Shown here: positions 33,773 through 46,451 of the stretch, in pieces | How positions within the stretch are numbered: position 1 is the first letter of the stretch | Layout of the letters: the number at the start of each line of letters is the position of its first letter | NCBI GenBank assembly: GCA_033977485.1 | Contig: CM066992.1 | Coordinates: forward strand, 104,271,450-104,335,449 | Length of the DNA: 64,000 nt | DNA from: Hydrangea macrophylla | Lineage: Eukaryota > Streptophyta > Magnoliopsida > Cornales > Hydrangeaceae | Reading direction: 5' to 3' | Position numbers and translations under genes: made by a program | The notes under the pieces: generated by a model | Seen by the model: only the letters and a program-made list of their open reading frames with translations | Databases searched by the model: none | Told to the model about the DNA's origin: nothing

Positions 33773-35791
33773 GGTGGCAATCCACTCACTCTTGGCTATG
33801 TCAACAGTCATACTACTCCACTTAGCTGCAACGCTGCAGCCTTGCCACGTGGGACTGCACTACTATTCTTCTCACCCCTTCCTCCCTCTATTCCCCACGG
33901 ACCACTCACACAGTCACACTCCTCTCTCAGTATCTCTCTCTCTGTACGGCTTCCTCTCCTCAAATTCAAACTGTTCTAAATTTACAATATCTTGGCTAAT
34001 TTCTCTGGCCTTCTCATCTTTACGAACCAACAACGCCACCTAATGGCTCATTTCGTCTGTAAACATGTTCCAACTGTTCACTCTCTCTAGCTATAACGCG
34101 CTCAGAGGTGGTGCACAGCCTTCTCATATTTTCCATTCAGTTCTATTCTCTTTTTTGCCATTATTATATTTTACCAGTTTGGATGCTGGGTTGTAAGAAA
34201 TCTGCTCAAAATAGTGATTCAGTCCATACCTAATGAATTACACGTACAGATGGCCTAACTGGGACATGGTTTAACAAATGTCATTTTCATTTTAAATTTT
34301 TTTAGTTAAAGTTTCTAGATTTCTTCATGAGGTACACGTGCTGCAAAAAGCAAAACAAATTTTCCATGCTCAAATCAATACTAATTGCTTCAGATATTCA
34401 GTTTATGAATGTGGAATTACACATGCAATAGTGGATTTCGAATTCTTATCCTCAATTTGGTATTCTCCAGCAAACTAATTGCTTTTTGGTATGTACTGTC
34501 ATTTTCTCACCAAAACAGAGGGAGTGTTTGAAATTATAGATGATTTAGACCTTTATGATTTCTGCATAAGCTTCAAAAATTAAAACAACCTTCTAAGCTA
34601 GGTTGCTAATCATCCATTTTTCCCTTTTCCCTTTTTCGTGCAGCTTTTAAGTTTCCAATCTTGGAGTTTCTTGACAGATTGTAGTGTACAGTGGGTTTTA
34701 AGTCTCAAATCCTCATTTCGGTATTCTACTCACTTTAATCTACTTTCTCTGCAAATTGACTATTTTTTTATTCTAACAAACCTTACTATTGTGAAACCCT
34801 GAAAATTCCCAAACACCCACACCCTCAATTGGGTTTACATGAATGCCCTTTCTTTGAAATTGTTTAAATGTTGTGTATCCTGAGAAAATTTGTACAACAT
34901 TTACGATCATCTATAAGTTCATTTTCCATATTTATTCCCTTATAAATAAGAGCCCACTTCCCTGTTGTTGCCAAGCATTCCCTAATGTAAGTTCTGAGCA
35001 AGTGCAGAAACTAACTTTTCCTAACTATTTTATGATAGCTTTTGAAGTTCCATAATCCCTAGACTACATCGATACATTGCAAATACTAAACAATCAAAAT
35101 CTACTATTGTCAGCAACATGATCTATTTGGTTGCCTTACCAAACTCTGAATTCTTATGCTAAATTTTGATTATTGATCTTCTTAATAGGTGCAAATCGGA
35201 TTGCAATATGGAAAGTGTTGGTAGTGAAGAATTATATTACAATGAAGCATGGGAGGGGATTGACTCCACTGCATTGGGAAGACTTCAGTGTCATTAACTT
35301 TGACTTCCTTCCACTGGCATGCTCATACTTGCAACTACCTTGATGGGTTCCCTCAAGTTTTGCTGTTTCAATAGCAAGAAAGCCAATTGTTTCTGTTTAA
35401 AGTTTTGTAAATCATCTATGTATATCAAAGAGGTAAATCATGTATGTATATCATGTATGTAAAGTTTTGTTTCTGTTTCTGTTTTGTAAATCATGTTTAT
35501 AGCTTGTTTTTCCTTTCATGCGATGTTTGAACGTCATATCAGGTTGTAAATAATAGCTCTATTTATTGGCACCTTGTAAATATAATACCTATACTAAAGC
35601 AATTAGATGCCCAAAGTCATGGCAATACTGACCTATTTTTGGGTGTAAATAGCAGCATTTTCCAATTTCCATAATGGACTAACCATTGGTATATGTATAG
35701 CCATACCCATGAGCTGCTGTTTCTTATTTTTGGAGCTACTTTTTCTAACACCATATTTTCCACACAGTTGAATGAACGAAGAACCAATTTA

Positions 35792-35821
35792 GCGCGTGCA
35801 ACGCATGCGCCCTTAGCCTAG
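35792..35821 (+). other. Helitron A 3' terminus: hairpin plus CTAG
   Basis: GCGCGTGC (35792-35799) pairs with GCATGCGC (35803-35810) across an AAC loop, with one G-T wobble. CTAG follows at 35818-35821 and a T after it. A short GC hairpin about 10 bases before CTRR is the diagnostic Helitron 3' end. Confidence 0.88.
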
Positions 35822-38800
35822 TCTAACTATATAAGAAGGGAGTATGTTGTTACTGTTCATCACTGCCAGAAATTACTATTATGCCCCTCTTCACAGTTTG
35901 GCTGCGGCTCTTTGGTCATTTCGATGTTTCGCTGCCAACACTCCATGTATTAGTGCCTTTGTGTGATTACGGGCCAGGTGTCTCTCGCTCACAATCACAC
36001 GCATCTGTCATCACAGATTTTGAACTTGGACAAAATGATTCAACAAAATCACCAAAAAAAAAAAACCCCCAAAAAACACTCATGTTCTTCATGCTCTGAA
36101 GTTGCCAAATCAGCCCGCCATTTCTAAATCAAGCTACCATTTCTTTTCAATCACAGAGAGCTTATACAAAATCATGTTCTTCAAGTGCTAAATCACACAA
36201 TCATCATGTTTTAAAGTTGGGAAATCAAGCTGCCATTTCTTTTGAATCACAGAGACCTTACACACAAAATCATGTTCTTGAAGTTCTAAATGACACAAAT
36301 CATGTTCTTGAAGTTCTGAAACACATCAAGCTCCAAATCAGGCTACCATTTCTTAAGTTTCAAAGCCATTTCTTTTGAATCACAGAGACCTTACACAAAA
36401 TCATGTTCTTGACGTTCTAAATCACACAATCATGTTCTTGAAGTTCTGAAGCACATCAAGCTCCAAATCAGGCTACCATTTCTTAAGCTTCAAATCAAGC
36501 TGCCATTTCTTTTTTTGAATCACACATCAAGCTTCAAATCAGGCTTTCTGAAATTTAGGAAGATCAAGAGCCTCTTCCATGGTGTATTTCAAGCCAGAGT
36601 AGGTAAATTCCTGCTCCAGTTTTGAAACTTCTCCATGTATGTAAATGTGTATTTCTATTTTATTTTGTTTTTTTTTATTTCTTTTAATTCTTACTTTGAC
36701 AGCAAATTTTTTTATTTACTGTGTGGATAAAAAAAAATTGCATTTTAACAGCTGCCACTTCAGTGATTTGTGTGAATAAATAAGATCTACACAAGGCACT
36801 CAAAAAATTAGGGATAACTATTTGCATTTCCAATTTGAATTAGAATTGTATTCAGAGGATTCTAATAAGAACCAAAATAAGAAATGAAATTCTATGAGTT
36901 GCTATATATCAACACCAAACAAAGTTCACCAACGAATTTTACCAGAAATGTTTACAAAGAATCTAATTAGCTAAAAAAAACAAAAGAGGTGTATCGTTGT
37001 GAAAATAAATGAATTGAGGAAAAAAAAACCAATAATCAAGAGTTTATAATACCCCAAGTTAGGAAGCAATTAAGAAATTCCATACATGGTTTTTTTCATG
37101 AATATGTAACTAATTCTTGCAGAAGCGATGTTTGTTGTCCACTTAGTGTTGGGCACTACCCAAATGCATTATTCAAGTATAAAGTACTGATTAAATCATA
37201 GGGTAATGCTATGCTTCTTAAATCTAAATCTCAAATAATGTGACAGTAGACTTGAAGGATGTTATAGTGAAGATCTATCTCAAGAAATAAATTCATGCTT
37301 TTTTAAATTCCAGCAAATTTGAAGCATAAACAAAATTGGGAAATAAGAACTTGAAGATTACAACAGTCTCTACAACACTATGCTAATAGAGAAGAAATCG
37401 TCTTCCTTGCTTTGTTTTGACTGTCATATTCTCTTCTTCCTTGCTTTGTTTTGACTGTCATATTATCGTTTTTATTCAAGTTTATCCTACAATTATCATG
37501 CTGATCCAAATAGCCTCCTCCTAATTAGAATCTGGGAACTTAATCGATCAAAGTTTTCTTTTCTTTCTTTCTTTCTTTCTTTTTTTCCATGCCTTTTTAT
37601 GCTTCACTACCTCCAATAGCTCCAACCCTGGGGAAAAAAAAACACTAAACCCCTCCATAGAGTTTCTCATCCTTCGTATCGGCCTATAAGTTTCCACTTT
37701 TCAGATCACTGTTTTCACTACTTCCTTTGAATTTCTAGCTATCAAAACTAGCATTTGGCCGTTGGGAGTGAGTAGGTATGATTTTGTAGTAAAACAATTT
37801 AGTTGTCTAAACAAAAGCCAAGGTAGCCGTGTAAAAGACGATGGATATCGGTTGTTCTTTTCGTGTTCACTGTGGATGATGTTGCTTCTATTATTAAGTG
37901 ACCCTCAATGGATTTGCTCATGTGCTTTTCACATATTCTGCGTCTCTATAGGAACTTTTAATTTAGAAACGTACGGAATTAAGACAGTTGACTGTTGCTT
38001 TTGTTGCATTTGCTTACACCAATATTCTAGGTAAAACTATTATATGATTGTCCAATACTTAAAATAAGTTCCGAGGTATCGATGTGTAGCTACTATCTCC
38101 TAAGCAAATCCATTTACAAGTTCACTGGTGGGAAAAAAGGACTACTACTAACATAGATATGTATATTGGGTGCAACTTCTCAGCTAATACTGGGTAGATT
38201 CATTTATTCATCACTAACTACAGGGTATTGGTCTGCCCAATTATTTTAACTTCCCTTCCTTTTACTGCTTTATTTCGGCTGCTGTATCTTTGTAGTCAGT
38301 TCTATGGTATTTTACGAGGAAAAAGGCATCAAAACAGATTGGGGAGTGCTAGAATAAAAAGCAACCTTCTATCATAATTTAGACCTTCCAATTTATTTGT
38401 TCTGTGTGGTAATTGGCTTATTTAAAAGAGACTTCCTATTTAGTAACATTTGTTCACTCTACATTATCTCATCTTGTACTCCTCAACTACAGTTTACATC
38501 TACTTGACATATGCTTGACACATAATGGAGAAAATGCACTGCGGTACATCCCGCTCTATACTGGGATTTGGTCATCAAACTGGTATTTGTTTGCTTGTGT
38601 TTCATTGTCAGGTACCTAAATATGCTCTCCCCTTTCTGCTTGGAGTGACTGCTATTTGTTTTAATAATGTTTGCCTTCTTACAGATGCTTCCAAGGAATC
38701 CATCCAATGTTCACCTCCTTTCTCAAAAGAGTGTTTATCTCGCGTCCCCAAGAGACGGAGAGGACTATTTCAGGCTGGGAGTAGTAGCGGAGGTGAACTT

Positions 38801-39360
38801 CTGCAAGCCAGCTCCTCTGAAATTCTTACACATAATCTTTCTTGTGGAATCGATTCCTTGGAAGGTTTGGAGTCTTTTCTCCGGGATGGCTCTATGGTCT
38901 CCCGCGTAATTTCACTTTATTTCATATTAGTTGTCTCCTCCATGTTTTCCCTTCACCCTTTAATTTACTCATTTTGTTGCTTCTAATGATTTCACAACGT
39001 GATAAATTGATTATTCAATGTACTAGCCTACAAGAGGAAACATGTGTCTTACAAAGACACATGTGACACAGGAGCTTCTCTTCAAGAGCATATCATAAAC
39101 GATGGTAATCCTACAATTACTGTATCTGAAACACCATTAATATTAGTTGTATACTTCTCGATCTTTTCCAAATTATTGAGAACGCCATCCTATACATCAT
39201 TTCCTGCCCTTCTACATGTTCCCCTATTTCCGTCCTGTTGAAATTATTAGTTGGTAGTAGCATGTTTCATCCTTAGTGTTTATAGTGATTGTTATATAAG
39301 ATAGTAGTCCTGCACTGTCTTAATTCTTTTCCCCTTATTATTTTGTACAACAGTTGGTAA
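35822..39360 (+). other. Helitron B leader region upstream of RepHel
   Basis: About 3.5 kb without a confident gene. 36095-36555 is a degenerate repeat of AAGCTGCCATTTCTTTTGAA and ATCATGTTCTTGAAGTTCT motifs. A 34-bp direct duplication (TTCCTTGCTTTGTTTTGACT...) lies at about 37399-37466, and a short TTTC microsatellite near 37560. Exon-like pieces around 38680-38905 and 39020-39105 may belong to the N-terminal part of the Helitron gene, but I cannot assign a domain. Confidence 0.45.
36095..36555. repeat. Degenerate tandem repeats in the Helitron B leader
   Basis: Recurring segments of CCATTTCTTTTGAATCACAG and AAATCATGTTCTTGAAGTTC, mixed with CATCAAGCTCCAAATCAGGC. Units vary in length and order, in about four or five rounds. 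Confidence 0.75.
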
Positions 39361-42300
39361 TCGATTCAACCGCCGATAGCTTAAGTCTGCTCGTGGAATA
39401 TCAGTCCTGCAGAACATAGCTACCCAAGCTGACACATTGCCTGAAACTCAGTCATGCTTGTACTGCCAGGCCAAGCGCTTCCACCTTGAATCGAAGGGAT
39501 TCTGCTGCTCGGATGGGGGAGTGTTGCTTGCATCCAACGATGTACCTATCCCACTATGGCAGCTGTTTACTGAATCTTCTGAACTTACAAAGCAATTCAG
39601 AACATACGTACGCACTTATAATAATACGTTCGGTTTTACATCATTCGGCGTCACATATGACAAAGACTTGTGCAAGAGGAATTGTGGTGTTTACACCTTC
39701 AGAGCGCAGGGTCAGATTTACCACTCTTAAATGAGCTTCTCCCTTCTGATGGTAATCCATCCCATCTTCAGCTTTATTTCTATGATACTTACAACAACGA
39801 GCTGAATCATGCGATCGTTTACATCCTCATATCATACGCATTATCGTTCAGATTCTTGTTGATAACCCATACTCTAAATTCTTTCAATCACTTTGTAACA
39901 TTCCTGACATTTCTGACCGTTGTATCATCATAAAAGATAATCCACACCTTGATCAACGAGTATACAATGCACCTCTTGCCTCTCTAGTTGCTGCCATTTG
40001 GGTTGAAGAACCAGGCCAACACTTGACAGCTTCTCGACATATTATTGTATATAGTAAACCTGGCTTCATTCACCGGGTCTAATACTTTTATGCATGCTAT
40101 GATCCTTTGCAGTACCCGCTATTATTTCCTCATGGAGATTTTGGATGGCATGAAGGAATTGAGAGAAATAGAACTTATGGACTTCAACAGCAATCCCCAC
40201 ACCAATGTTTTGATTTGAATCAACTCCACTCTACAGAGCAGCTATTAGGTCAAGAGGCATCGTGTAAGTAGCTTTGCAGCCACTCTTACTTATAGTGTTT
40301 TACCTTTTAACCCAAATTTTCTCTTTGATATATTAAAATCTTCACATTATGTCAGTGTTGAAAGAAGGACGAAGAAAGAATCAGACTTGTGTTTCTTGCC
40401 GAGAGTATTATGCATATAAATTGCAAATCAGACCAAACTCCCAATCCATTCTTCTGCATAGTGGTCGACTTTTTCAACAATATGTCGTTGACATGTACAT
40501 TAAATTAGAGAGTTCTAGGTTCGATTACATCAGATTAAACCAAGATCAATTGAGGGCTGAAGTGTACCAGAACCTAATTGACTGCGTCTCAGTTGGCGAA
40601 CGGAATGGAGCATAAGTGAGAAAAAAAATTGTGCTGCCTGCATCTTTTATTGGAGGTCCTCGTGATATGCACCGAAGGTATATGGATGCAATGGCTTTAG
40701 TTCAACGTTATGGAAAACCTAACTTGTTTGTCACCATGACTTGCAATCCCTCATGGACAGAAATCCAAAAAGAACTACTGCCTGTAGAAGAGGCTCAAAA
40801 TAGACCCGATTTGGCCACTCGAGTCTTCAAAGCAAAATTAGAACTTCTAAAACAAGAGCTATTCAAAAAGGAAATTTTTGGACCTATTGCGGCATATGTG
40901 TACGTCATTGAGTTCCAAAAAAGAGGCTTACCCCATGCACACTTCCTTTTAATCCTCAAACATGGATCCAAAATTACTTTTCCCTGATTTGTTTGACCGT
41001 TATGTCTGCGCTGAAATTCCTGACAAATCAAAATTCCCCTACCTATACCAAGCTGTTTGGAAACATATGTTACATGGTCCTTGTGGTATACTTAATCCTA
41101 ATAACATATGTATGAAAAAAATTGGAAAATGCAAGAACCACTATCCCAAGGAATTTTGTGATCAAACAACCCAAAGCACTGACTCTTATCCTATCTACAG
41201 GCGTCACAACAATATTGAACCAATTAGAGTCCGTAACCATTTGTTGGATAATCGATGGGTCATACCTTATAGTCCGTATCTACTTGCCAAATTTGATTGT
41301 CATATGAATGTGGAAATTTGTTCGACAATTAAAGCTGTGAAGTATCTTTACAAGTATATATATAAGGGACATGATCGCGTTGCATTTCATCTGTCAATGG
41401 AAAATGAGTTAGTGGATGAAATTGAAAGTTTCCAGTCAACGAGATGGGTCTTACCTCCTGAAGCAGTTTGGCGCATATATAGGTTCCCTCTTAATGATAT
41501 CTACCCACCTGTCATCAACTTACCTCTGCATATGGAAAACAGCCAAAATGTCACATTTAATCGCAATGTTGATCTTGAAAATGTCATTGCATTTACTCCT
41601 TCTCTCAAAACCATGCTTATTGAATATTTCACAGCAAATCTTATCTATCCTGAGGCTTGAAAGTATCTGTATAGAGAATTCCCCGAGCACTTCGTTTGGG
41701 ATAAAAAGGAAAAGCATGGCATCCACGGAAAAAAGGCTTTTCAATTGGTCGAATCGTAACAGCAAGTCCCCAAGAAGGCGAGAGATACTATTTAAGGTTG
41801 TTGCTCAACCATGTAAGGGGAGCAACCAGTTTTCAAAACCTAAAGATGGTTGGAAATGTATGTGCTGCTTCTTTTAGGGAGGCTGCATTACTTCTTGGAC
41901 TCTTAGAGGCGGACAACAGTGTCCAACTCTGCCTACGAGAGGCTTTAGTATACCATATGCCGCAATCATTGCGTCGTCTTTTTGCGACTATACTGGTGTA
42001 CTGCAACCCTATCAATGCATCTGCTCTTTGGGAAGAATTTTCCATGCATATGAGTGAAGACTACGCTCGGTTACCTGCAGTTAATCAGCGAACTATCATC
42101 ATACGCACCTTAAAAGATATTGGATTTTTGTTGGAATCATTGGGGAGAAGAATTAATGACTACCATCTTGTAAACTACAAAATTGACGTTGATGAGGTTG
42201 AAAGAGGCAATAAAGAAATAGAGGATGAATTGAATTTGCCCGTTTTAGAGGATGGCTTGGGAACAGTCCAAAAATTAAATTTCCAACAAAAAGAGGCATA

Positions 42301-43675
42301 TGACACTATTCTAAAGACAAGCCTATCCAACAACGGTCATGCCTTCTTCATAGATGGCCCAGGTGGAACGGGGAAAACATACCTATATTGTGCACTTCTA
42401 GCTACTTTAAGGTCTAAAGGTCATATAGCATTAGCCACAGCAAGCTCTGGAGTTGCTGCATCAATATTACCTGGAGGACGCACTGCACATTCAAGGTTTA
42501 AGATCCCAATTAATGTTGAGGAAAATACCACTTGTAACGTGAGTAAACAGAGTGGATTAGCTAGACTTTTGAGTGCTGCAAAACTTATAATATGGGATGA
42601 AGCACCGATGATGAAAAGGCAAGGAATTGAAGCTTTTGACTGTATGTTGCAAGACGTTTGCACTTGCAAATTACCATTCGGAGGAAAAATAGTTGTTTTT
42701 GGAGGTGACTTTCACCAAGTCCTTCCAGTTGTGCCAAGTGCTACAGTCGAGCAAACTATTGACGCAAGCCTGGTTAAGTCTCCCCTTTGGTCTGCTCTAA
42801 CAAAATTTAGATTCACTGAAAACTTAAGAGCTAGGCTTGACCCGACGTTCTCGAAGTTTCTGCTGCGTTTGGGCAACGGTACCGAACCATTCATTCTGGA
42901 AGATAACATAATATTGCCTTCTTCGATGATTTTACCATATGTAGATGAAAGTTCGATAAATTCATTGATTTAAGTCACCTTTCCGGATATTCAAAACTAT
43001 GCAAATTGTACTGATAGTATGATCAATCGTGCAATCTTGACTCCAACAAATGAGCTTGTTGACCAAATAAATGATACCCTAATAGAATCCTTCTCTGGAA
43101 ATACAACAAATTACAAAAGTTTTGACCATGCTATTGATGAAACACAACATGTATTGCAAGAAGATTTCTTCAATAGTATGACACCAAGTGGTTTCCCGCC
43201 ACACATTTTACAACTCAAAGTTAATTGCCCTATCATTTTGCTACGAAATATTGATCCATCCAGAGGACTTTGCAATGGAACGCGCCTTATTTGCAAAACA
43301 TTTGGCCCTAACTTAATTGGTGTTGAAATTGCAGTAGGTGGCCACAAAGGCAAACATGTTTTCATACCAAGAATCCCTGTACACCCTGCTGAAAATGAAT
43401 CTACTACTTTTGCTTTTTGCAGAACTCAATTTCCCATTCGCTTATGTTTTGCAATGACTATAAATAAGGCTCAAGGACAAACACTAGATTTTGTGGGAGT
43501 TTATCTTCCACAACCTGTATTTTCTCACGGGCAACTTTACGTGGCATTATCTAGGGCAAAGACTGCCACATCAGTAAGAATATTAGTTACTCCTAGATTA
43601 AATACTGAACCCAATAATACAAAAACGCGCAACGTTGTCTACACAGACGTTTTCTCGCATGCTGCGAAGGACTAA
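39361..43675 (+). pseudogene. Helitron B Rep/helicase pseudogene (copy 2)
   Basis: This copy retains the upstream zinc-finger region lost from copy 1: CLYCQAKRF...GFCC near 39467-39510, then a GVYTFRAQGQIYH block. It has the same intron (40264-40355), Rep HUH motif PHAH at 40931-40942, a YLYKYIYKGHD two-tyrosine block near 41345, an intact Walker A GPGGTGKT at 42356-42379, Walker B IIWDEAPM near 42588 and the same C-terminus. Lesions are stops near 39728, 40080, 40612, 41658 and 42971, and frameshifts near 40975 and 41702. Most are at different places from those in copy 1, so the two decayed largely independently. Helicase motifs are better kept than in copy 1, but the protein is still broken. 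Confidence 0.92.
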
Positions 43676-44584
43676 TATTTGTGAGTTCATCTACTAATAT
43701 GTGCAATTTCAAATATGTTTGTTAATGAGTTTCTACGCCAGTAATATTTTCAAAGGTTTGGTATTACATATATGATCCGATTAGGACAATAATTGCAAGC
43801 AAAAGAAACGCTTTGGTGAAATTCCAAGTGATGCAAAAAACCAAATACAGATCAACCACGCTTCAGTTAGTGAAAGTATCGTTTAGAACCTTACTTTGCC
43901 TTTGTTCTCCACCAGAGTCAATGAGATTTATAGGCTCTTACATGATTTTTACATATCAACTTGTATTAATTTGTTTTCTTTTGTAGGAAACTTATAACAA
44001 CCCACCTCAAGGTTCTTTCTCATTGGCTGCTGAATCTGCTGATGACCAACATTTGTTGCTACGATGAATTAATACCTCCTGCTGATAGTGAGGTAAAACA
44101 TCAACTTAATTTTCATAGCTTTAAATGCACACTATTATTGCTTTTCAAAATACTATGATTCCTTTCACTTTCATTTTGGAGCTACTTTAGCAGTTTTACT
44201 TGCCTTTGCTATTGCGGCATGTTGGTCATTTCACCTTCGGTTGGCAAGAGTCCAAGTCTGACTCGGTTTGTTGTCTTTTTTGATTCCACCGATTTTCATC
44301 CTCTCTCCTCACAACTCTCAATCTCTCATACACTCCCTGTAGCATAATGCATTACCCTTATTTTTAATTCATTCATTGATTTCACTGTTGATTTCCAATA
44401 CATATATATATGTATATATATTTTCAAATTTATCGTAATTTATTTTCAAACAAATATTTGTACATTCACATTCTAAATTAAAACTACTTGAGAATTTGGT
44501 CTAATAACTTTAATTCACATTTGTATCTTTATCTGATTCATTAGTTTGAGTCAATATCATTTACTCCCAAAAATGAATCTAAAA

Positions 44585-44950
44585 TATAGGGTTCATATTT
44601 GGCCCCTTTTTAGTTTTAATCTCTGTAGTTTCAATTGTGTCAATTTGGTCCCAGAAGTTTTAAATAGAATCAATTTGATCCAAATGTCTAATTCTGTGAG
44701 AAAAATTGACTAAATTTACTCATGTTCTATGCACTATCACACTTTTTAGGAGCAAAAATGGAACACCACCAATCCCTTCACTTGCTTATTAGCGTAATTG
44801 TGTGTAGCAGGGGGGGAATTTCGTCAAATTTTCTGATAGAATAGAACATTTGGACCAAATTGATTCTATTTAAAACTTCAGGGACCAAATTGATACAATT
44901 GAAACTACAACGACTAAAACGAAACAAGGACTAAATTTCAAGGGTATATT
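44585..44950. mobile_element. Foldback MITE
   Basis: Long imperfect terminal inverted repeats: TTTCAATTGTGTCAATTTGG at the left and its complement near 44886-44905 at the right, extending to GGGT/ACCC-like ends. It is about 365 bp, has no coding capacity and is AT-rich. It resembles the abundant plant foldback MITEs. I could not fix its target duplication. Confidence 0.65.
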
Positions 44951-44989
44951 TTGTAATTATGCCAAAATTTTGTTCCCAAATGTTTGAAC

Positions 44990-46100
44990 AATTATAACCA
45001 TTGAATTTTTATAGGAAGTTATTTTAAATGGTACAACTATAAAAATAAAGGAATTGTTATTGACACTCCATCATTGAACCAAAACACTCCATAGTATCAC
45101 TCTTATAGCAATCACCCAAAAGTAATTGGAAATCAAATTTGGGATTCAACTTTGAAAACTGTAGTGAAATTCTAATTCAAATATGAATCTGAAATTTAGT
45201 TCCCAAATGTTTGGACAATTATAACCTTAGAAGCAGGAACTTTCTAAATTGGTCACGCTCCCTCCTCAGACTCTCGATTCCGCGCTTCTTACTAAGAAGC
45301 TTGTCGGAACCTCGCTCCCCCCATGTTAGAACCTCGCTCCCACCCCGCTCCAATCACAACCAAGTCTCAAAATAGCCTATAAATAGATTCAAGTTCTTAT
45401 TTTGCTCAAATATTTTACTGAAGAAATATTTTTATGTCGGAACATATGGCTTAAGACTTTCAAAAACAAAATTTACAATAAAAATATATAATGTCAATCT
45501 AAATTCTTCTACAATAATTAAATATAGAATATATCTATATCAAATATTTGGACGCTTCTTAAATGCTCCCAATCTTTGAACCTCTTAAAGTTTAACGTTT
45601 CCTCGCTCTCGCTCCTACTCCCGCCCCCGCTTCCTGCTTCTAAGATTATAATCATTGAATTTTTATTGGAAGTTATTTTAAGTGGTACAACTATAAAAAT
45701 AAAAGAATTGTTATTAGCACTCCATCATTGAACCAAGATACTCTATAATACCACTCTTAGAGCAATCACCCAAAAATAATTGAAAATCAAATTTGGGATT
45801 CAACTTTAAAACTATAGTGTAATTCTAATTCAAAATGAATCTAAAATTTAGTTCCTGCATAATTGGACAATTATAACCATTGAATTTTTATTGGAAGTTC
45901 CATTAAAAAAAAAAAAATTTATTGGAAGTTATTTCAAATGGTACAACTATAAAAATAAAGGAATTATTATTGACACTCCATCATTCAATTAAGATAATCT
46001 ATAGTACCACTCTTAGAGCAATCAACCAAAAATAAATGAAAATCAAATTTGGGATTCAACTTTAAAAACTACTGTGTAATTCTAATATTAGAATTACACA
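44990..46100. repeat. ~230-bp direct repeats, three copies
   Basis: The unit beginning ATAACCATTGAATTTTTATT and running through TGGTACAACTATAAAAATAA and CTCCATCATTGAACC recurs at about 44990, 45650 and 45875. A MITE (45226-45644) separates the first two copies. Confidence 0.8.
45226..45644. mobile_element. hAT-type MITE, 419 bp
   Basis: Perfect 14-bp terminal inverted repeats (CTTAGAAGCAGGAA at 45226-45239 and its complement at 45631-45644). Flanking 8-mers ATTATAAC (45218-45225) and ATTATAAT (45645-45652) fit an 8-bp duplication with one mismatch, as in hAT elements. It sits inside the 230-bp direct repeats. It has no coding capacity, and the CT/GCTCC-rich ends contrast with its AT-rich middle. 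Confidence 0.82.
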
Positions 46101-46421
46101 GTAGTTTTGACAAATCTTATTACATTTGCTATTACATTTTGAAATGAATGTTTGAAGGTTATATCAATCGGGTTGTAAATAATAGCTCTATTTATTGGCA
46201 CCTTGTAAATATAATATCTATACTAAAGGAATTAGATGCCCAAAGTCATGGCTATACTGACCTATATTTTTTGGTGTAAATAGCAGTATTTTCCAATTTC
46301 TATAATGGACTAACCATTGGTATATGTATACCCATACCCATGAGCTGCTGTTTCTTATTTTGGAGCTACTTTTTCTAACACCATATTTTCCACACAATTG
46401 AATGGACGAAGAACCAATTCA

Positions 46422-46451
46422 GCGCGTGCAACGCAAGCGCCCTTAGCCTAG
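46422..46451 (+). other. Helitron B 3' terminus: hairpin plus CTAG
   Basis: GCGCGTGC and GCAAGCGC (46422-46440) form the family hairpin with one mismatch. CTAG is at 46448-46451, followed by T. Confidence 0.83.

Larger units (their letters stand above)
33555..35821 (+). mobile_element. Helitron A, right-hand part with 3' terminus
   Basis: Continuation of Helitron A after the LTR-element insertion. Its last 300 bp (35522-35821) closely match the last 300 bp of Helitron B (46145-46451). A LINE-like fragment lies near its start. The rest, about 33775-35520, is AT-rich non-coding sequence with no recognisable gene. Short frames such as 33771-34043 look like chance. Confidence 0.8.
35822..46451 (+). 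mobile_element. Helitron B, autonomous-type, 10.6 kb
   Basis: It begins TCTAACTATATAAGAAGGG immediately after the CTAG of Helitron A and ends with a hairpin (46422-46440) and CTAG (46448-46451). A 5'-TC start, AT-rich TATATAAG-like opening and 3' hairpin plus CTAG are Helitron features. It contains a decayed RepHel gene (39361-43675) of the same family as Helitron A, with a matching 300-bp 3' end. The two are therefore head to tail with no intervening base. Confidence 0.8.
43676..46451 (+). other. Helitron B 3' region
   Basis: It starts like the 3' flank of Helitron A but lacks the roughly 730-bp segment found at 15645-16375. It then contains a foldback element (44585-44950), three copies of a roughly 230-bp repeat (44990-46100), a hAT-type MITE (45226-45644) and the family's 3' terminal 300 bp. 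No gene is recognised. Confidence 0.7.

Noticed and set aside
40349..40615. Start codon at 40349 as a separate gene start
   Set aside because: The ATG lies at the intron acceptor (ATGTCAG) of the Helitron gene. The coding exon begins after it.
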